Source: Jiangella anatolica (GTDB lineage Bacteria > Actinomycetota > Actinomycetes > Jiangellales > Jiangellaceae). Taken from it: DNA of 64,000 nucleotides. Location: the NCBI RefSeq assembly GCF_003236295.1, contig NZ_POTW01000006.1:1-64000 (forward strand). Direction: 5' to 3'. The notes under the pieces were generated by a model. The model worked only from the letters and a program-made list of their open reading frames with translations, was not told where the DNA came from and did not search any database. The translations under genes and the position numbers were made by a program. Positions 61,446 through 64,000 of the stretch are shown in pieces. How positions within the stretch are numbered: the stretch's first letter is position 1; each line of letters begins with the position of its first letter.

Positions 61446-62611
61446 ACGGTTCGACTCTCCTCGGCGATCGTGCGGACGGCGTCCTCGTCGACGTCGACCC
61501 CGAGACCGGGGCCGGCGGGCAGCGCGATGCGGGCCGGGCCGGCGGCCAGCGGCGTGCGCAGGATCCGCTGCCCGACGTCGGTGGACAGCGGCTGGTACTC
61601 GAACACCTCCAGCAGTTCGACGGCGGCGGCGACGTGCAGCCCGGCGGCCAGCGCGACCGCCAGGCCGGTGGAGTGATGCGGCGCGACGGGCACGTGCCGG
61701 GCCGCGGCCAGCTCGGCGATCACCATCGCCTCGGTGATGCCGGTGCGCCCGACGTCGGGCTGGGCGATGGCCAGTGCGCCGGCCTCGAGCCACTGCCGGA
61801 ACTCGTAGCGATGCCGCAGCGCCTCACCGGCCGCGATCGGCACCGGTGACCGGCCGGCCAGCTCGGCGTGACCACCGAGATCCTCCGGCGCGAGCGGTGC
61901 CTCCAGGAACCAGCCGGACCGCCGCGCCAGCCCGTCGGCCAGCCGCAACGCCTCGGTGAGCGAGTAGGCCCAGTGCGCGTCGACGGCCACCCGCAGCGCC
62001 GGCGCGGCACTGCGGACCGCGTCGACGGTGGCGAGGTCGGCGTCGACGCCGTACCCGAGGTGCAGCTTGACGGCGGTCGCGCCGCGGCCGGCGAGGTCGC
62101 GGGCCAGTTCGGCGCGGGCCGCGTCGGACGGCCGGGGCAGCCCGGACACGTAGGCCGGCACCTCGCTGCGGAACGCGCCGCCGAGCAGGTCGGCGACGGG
62201 GCGTCCGGCCAGCTTGCCGGCGAGGTCCCACAGCGCGATGTCGACGGCGGCCAGCGCGTCGGCCTGGTGCCCGGCGAGGTGGCCACGCTCGCGCATGAGG
62301 TCGCGCAGCCGGGACCACGCCGGCCGCGGCCGGGTCGCGTCCATGCCGCGCAGCGCCGGCGCGAGCAGCAGGTCGACGATGGAGCCGGGCACCTCGGGAG
62401 CCACCGGCGCCAGCGCCTCGCCCCAGCCGGCGGCGCCGTCGTCGGCGGTCACCTTGACCAGCAGCGTCTCGAACCGCCCGGAGTACAGGCTGCGCCACGG
62501 CTCGCGCACGGTGTAGCCGGGGCCGATCGTGCTGCCGTCGCGCAGCACCCCCAGATAGGCGTCGTCAGCGGCGACCTTCAGGATGAAGGTCTCCACATCA
62601 CGAATCACCAT
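61442..62611 (-). CDS. Mandelate racemase/muconate-lactonizing-family enzyme, probable sugar-acid dehydratase
   Basis: Enolase-superfamily protein of 389 residues. Landmarks are a capping domain with YTVREPWRSLYSGRFETLLVKVTADDGAAGWGEAL, the base-bearing VKLHLG, metal ligands VAVDAHWAYS (Asp), FLEAPLAPEDL (Glu) and IAAGEAL (Glu), and a late histidine in PHHSTGLAVA. That pattern fits the mandelate-racemase subgroup rather than the MenC-type enzyme at the window start. ATG at 62611 is divergent from an IclR regulator. Operon with the aldolase and DUF624 genes. Confidence 0.9.
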   Translation of the reverse strand: MVIRDVETFILKVAADDAYLGVLRDGSTIGPGYTVREPWRSLYSGRFETLLVKVTADDGAAGWGEALAPVAPEVPGSIVDLLLAPALRGMDATRPRPAWSRLRDLMRERGHLAGHQADALAAVDIALWDLAGKLAGRPVADLLGGAFRSEVPAYVSGLPRPSDAARAELARDLAGRGATAVKLHLGYGVDADLATVDAVRSAAPALRVAVDAHWAYSLTEALRLADGLARRSGWFLEAPLAPEDLGGHAELAGRSPVPIAAGEALRHRYEFRQWLEAGALAIAQPDVGRTGITEAMVIAELAAARHVPVAPHHSTGLAVALAAGLHVAAAVELLEVFEYQPLSTDVGQRILRTPLAAGPARIALPAGPGLGVDVDEDAVRTIAEESRTV

Positions 62612-62697
62612 CAGGTATCCGGGGAGGGGTTGACGTCATGCAACATATGCGTAACTCTCCCACATAGTGCACGCAACCTTCAATATCAGGAGTGACG

Positions 62698-63489
62698 GTG
62701 GCAACGGAGCCGAGCACGAACCAGAGCGTCGAGAAGGCGGCGAGCGTTCTCGCGGCCTTCCTCGACGGGCGCGCGCTGCGGGTCTCCGACGTCGCGAAGC
62801 ATGCCGGGCTGGGCCAGTCGACGGCGTCGCGGCTGCTCACCACGCTGGAGTCGCTGGAGTACGTCGAGCGGGACCCGGTCAGCGGCCTCTACCGGCTCGG
62901 CCCCGCGCTGCTGACGCTGGCCGGCGTCGCGATCAACCAGCACCCGGTGCACCGCGAGGCCCGGCCGGCCGCACAGATCCTGGCCGGGACGCTGGGCCTC
63001 GGCGTCAACGTCGCCGTCCGGCACGGCTCGTCGCTGTTCTACCTGTGCAACTTCGAGGGCCGGCTGGCGCCGAAGTCGTTCACGCTGATGGGCCAGCGCA
63101 ACCCGCTGCACGCCACCGGCATCGGCAAGTGCCTGCTGCTCGCGCTCACCCCGGCACAACGCCGGGAGCTCGTTCCCGACCTGCACCGCTACACACCGCG
63201 CACGATCTGCGACCACGACGAGCTCGACTCCGTGCTCGACCTGGTCGCGCAGCGCGGCTACGCCACCGAGGTGGAGGAGCTGGCCCTGGGACGCTCGTGC
63301 GTCGCGGCGCCGATCCTCGGCCAGTCCCGCGACATCGTGGCCGCGCTGTCGATCTCCGGCCCGCTCTCCGCGCTGGGACTCGCCGACGGCGACCCCGAGC
63401 TGGCCAGCACCGTCATCGAGGTGGCCGACTCCATCAGCGTCGGCCTCGGCTACCTCGGCCCTCGGCACGCCCCGGCGACCCGGCCCTGA
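62698..63489 (+). CDS. IclR-family transcriptional regulator
   Basis: Regulator of 263 residues from GTG 62698, with AGGAG five bases upstream; GTG at 62692 is the alternative. Winged helix NQSVEKAASVLAAFLDGRALRVSDVAKHAGLGQSTASRLLTTLESLEYV, effector domain with LGLGVNVAVRHGSSLFYLCNFEG and GRSCVAAPILGQSRDIVAALSISGP. It is a close relative of the IclR protein at 45.6 kb. Position between the divergent dehydratase operon and a binding-protein gene points to control of both. The gap holds repeated ATGCAAC / GCGTAAC / CGCAAC motifs. Confidence 0.93.
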   Translation: MATEPSTNQSVEKAASVLAAFLDGRALRVSDVAKHAGLGQSTASRLLTTLESLEYVERDPVSGLYRLGPALLTLAGVAINQHPVHREARPAAQILAGTLGLGVNVAVRHGSSLFYLCNFEGRLAPKSFTLMGQRNPLHATGIGKCLLLALTPAQRRELVPDLHRYTPRTICDHDELDSVLDLVAQRGYATEVEELALGRSCVAAPILGQSRDIVAALSISGPLSALGLADGDPELASTVIEVADSISVGLGYLGPRHAPATRP

Positions 63490-63526
63490 CCCCCCACGTT
63501 CACCGACAAAGGAGTCCGCGAGAATC

Positions 63527-64000
63527 ATGTCTCGAACCCGACGCACGCTGCGCTGGGCGGCCGCCGCAACGGCCGTCGCCCTGACGGCCACCGGCTGCAA
63601 CCTCGTCGGCAGCGGCGAGGACGACAGCGGCAACGACGACGCCTCCGGCGAGAACGTCACCATCACCGTCGCGCTGGTGCCCGACCCGCCCGGCGCCAGC
63701 GAGTTCTACCGGGCCCAGTTCGACCAGTTCGAGGAGGACAACCCGGGCATCACCGTCGAGGTCCTCGAGAACCCCTCGGACCAGCAGCTCAACGCCGTCG
63801 AGCTGATGTTCCAGCAGGGCGACCCGCCGGACGTGTTCCGCGCGCAGGCCGACGGCTTCGACCGGATGTACGAGCGCGGCTGGGTGCACTCGCTGGAGGA
63901 GTTCGTCACCGACGAGTTCATCGACCGGTTCCCCGAGGGCACGATGAACCCGTCGACGTCCGGCCTGCACCGCGACGGTGAGCTGTACACGCTGCCCCTG
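63527..64000 (+). CDS. Sugar-type ABC transporter substrate-binding lipoprotein, 3' end beyond window
   Basis: N-terminal 158 residues of a family 1 extracellular binding protein. The signal peptide MSRTRRTLRWAAAATAVALTATGC ends in a lipobox (ATGC, cysteine 24), followed by an acidic linker and VTITVALVPDPPGASEFYRAQFDQFEEDNPGITVEVLENPSDQQLNAVELMFQQGDPPDVFRAQADGFDRMYERGWV. The layout matches SBP_bac_1 sugar binders. It is 37 bases after the IclR gene; permease genes presumably follow outside the window. Confidence 0.9.
   Translation, partial: MSRTRRTLRWAAAATAVALTATGCNLVGSGEDDSGNDDASGENVTITVALVPDPPGASEFYRAQFDQFEEDNPGITVEVLENPSDQQLNAVELMFQQGDPPDVFRAQADGFDRMYERGWVHSLEEFVTDEFIDRFPEGTMNPSTSGLHRDGELYTLPL

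Overview
The window is uniformly very GC-rich, with genes packed head-to-tail and many ATGA/GTGA start-stop overlaps. GTG starts are frequent, and it carries two ClpP paralogues, a mycothiol-type DsbA-like reductase and multidomain regulators (an ECF sigma factor paired with a YciI protein, and an ArsR-SRPBCC fusion). It therefore comes from the chromosome of an Actinomycetota bacterium, plausibly a soil actinomycete of the Jiangella/Nocardioides type. The genus cannot be fixed from sequence alone.

Layout. (1) 1-14.4 kb, minus strand: a co-oriented cluster of a D-aminoacylase, a complete oligopeptide ABC importer (binding protein, permease, permease-ATPase fusion, ATPase), an S9 peptidase fused in frame to an S12 serine hydrolase, a class-A-like serine hydrolase, an M20 deacylase, a GNAT acyltransferase and an N-succinylamino-acid-racemase-type enolase enzyme (cut by the window edge). 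Together these look like import and cleavage of D-amino-acid-containing peptides followed by irreversible D-to-L conversion. (2) 14.4-19.05 kb: the core block clpX-clpP2-clpP1-tig with terminators, a ClgR-box-like site, tRNA-Pro and tRNA-Gly. (3) 19.05-24.6 kb: a decayed integrated island next to tRNA-Gly. It has an integrase pseudogene, PP2C-like and HEPN pseudogenes, a PIN-like nuclease gene, a HipA-like kinase/DUF3037 pair, lower GC and a strong inverted repeat. (4) 24.6-40.7 kb: accessory chromosomal genes. These include an alpha/beta hydrolase, an ArsR-SRPBCC fusion with clear operators, acetyltransferase, YnfA, RidA, glyoxalase, purC, two ECF systems, cupin/TetR, an M15 carboxypeptidase with a two-component system, a Tat-exported amine oxidase with an exported RidA, and a SpoIIE-type phosphatase. 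(5) 40.7-45.5 kb: nei-rpiB-Rv2466c-like-pepN, in the same order as in Mycobacterium tuberculosis, so regions 3-4 interrupt a conserved neighbourhood. (6) 45.5-52.5 kb: an IclR regulator, a giant exported protein and a DUF2264 protein, probably a glycan-use locus. (7) 52.9-55.2 kb: amidase and LLM-type flavin oxidoreductase. (8) 55.3-58.6 kb: an M48 membrane protease and a VirD4/TraG-like ATPase, followed by a striking array of about 28 imperfect 19-bp repeats in two opposed blocks. (9) 58.7-60 kb: a DAHP synthase gene preceded by a leaderless Tyr/Phe leader peptide and attenuator hairpins. (10) 60-64 kb: a DUF624 protein, a DapA-family aldolase, an enolase-superfamily dehydratase, an IclR regulator and a sugar-type binding lipoprotein (cut by the window end), which resembles a sugar-acid catabolic locus.

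All calls come from reading translations and motifs by eye; no database search was possible. Long opposite-strand open frames are treated as GC artefacts and omitted.
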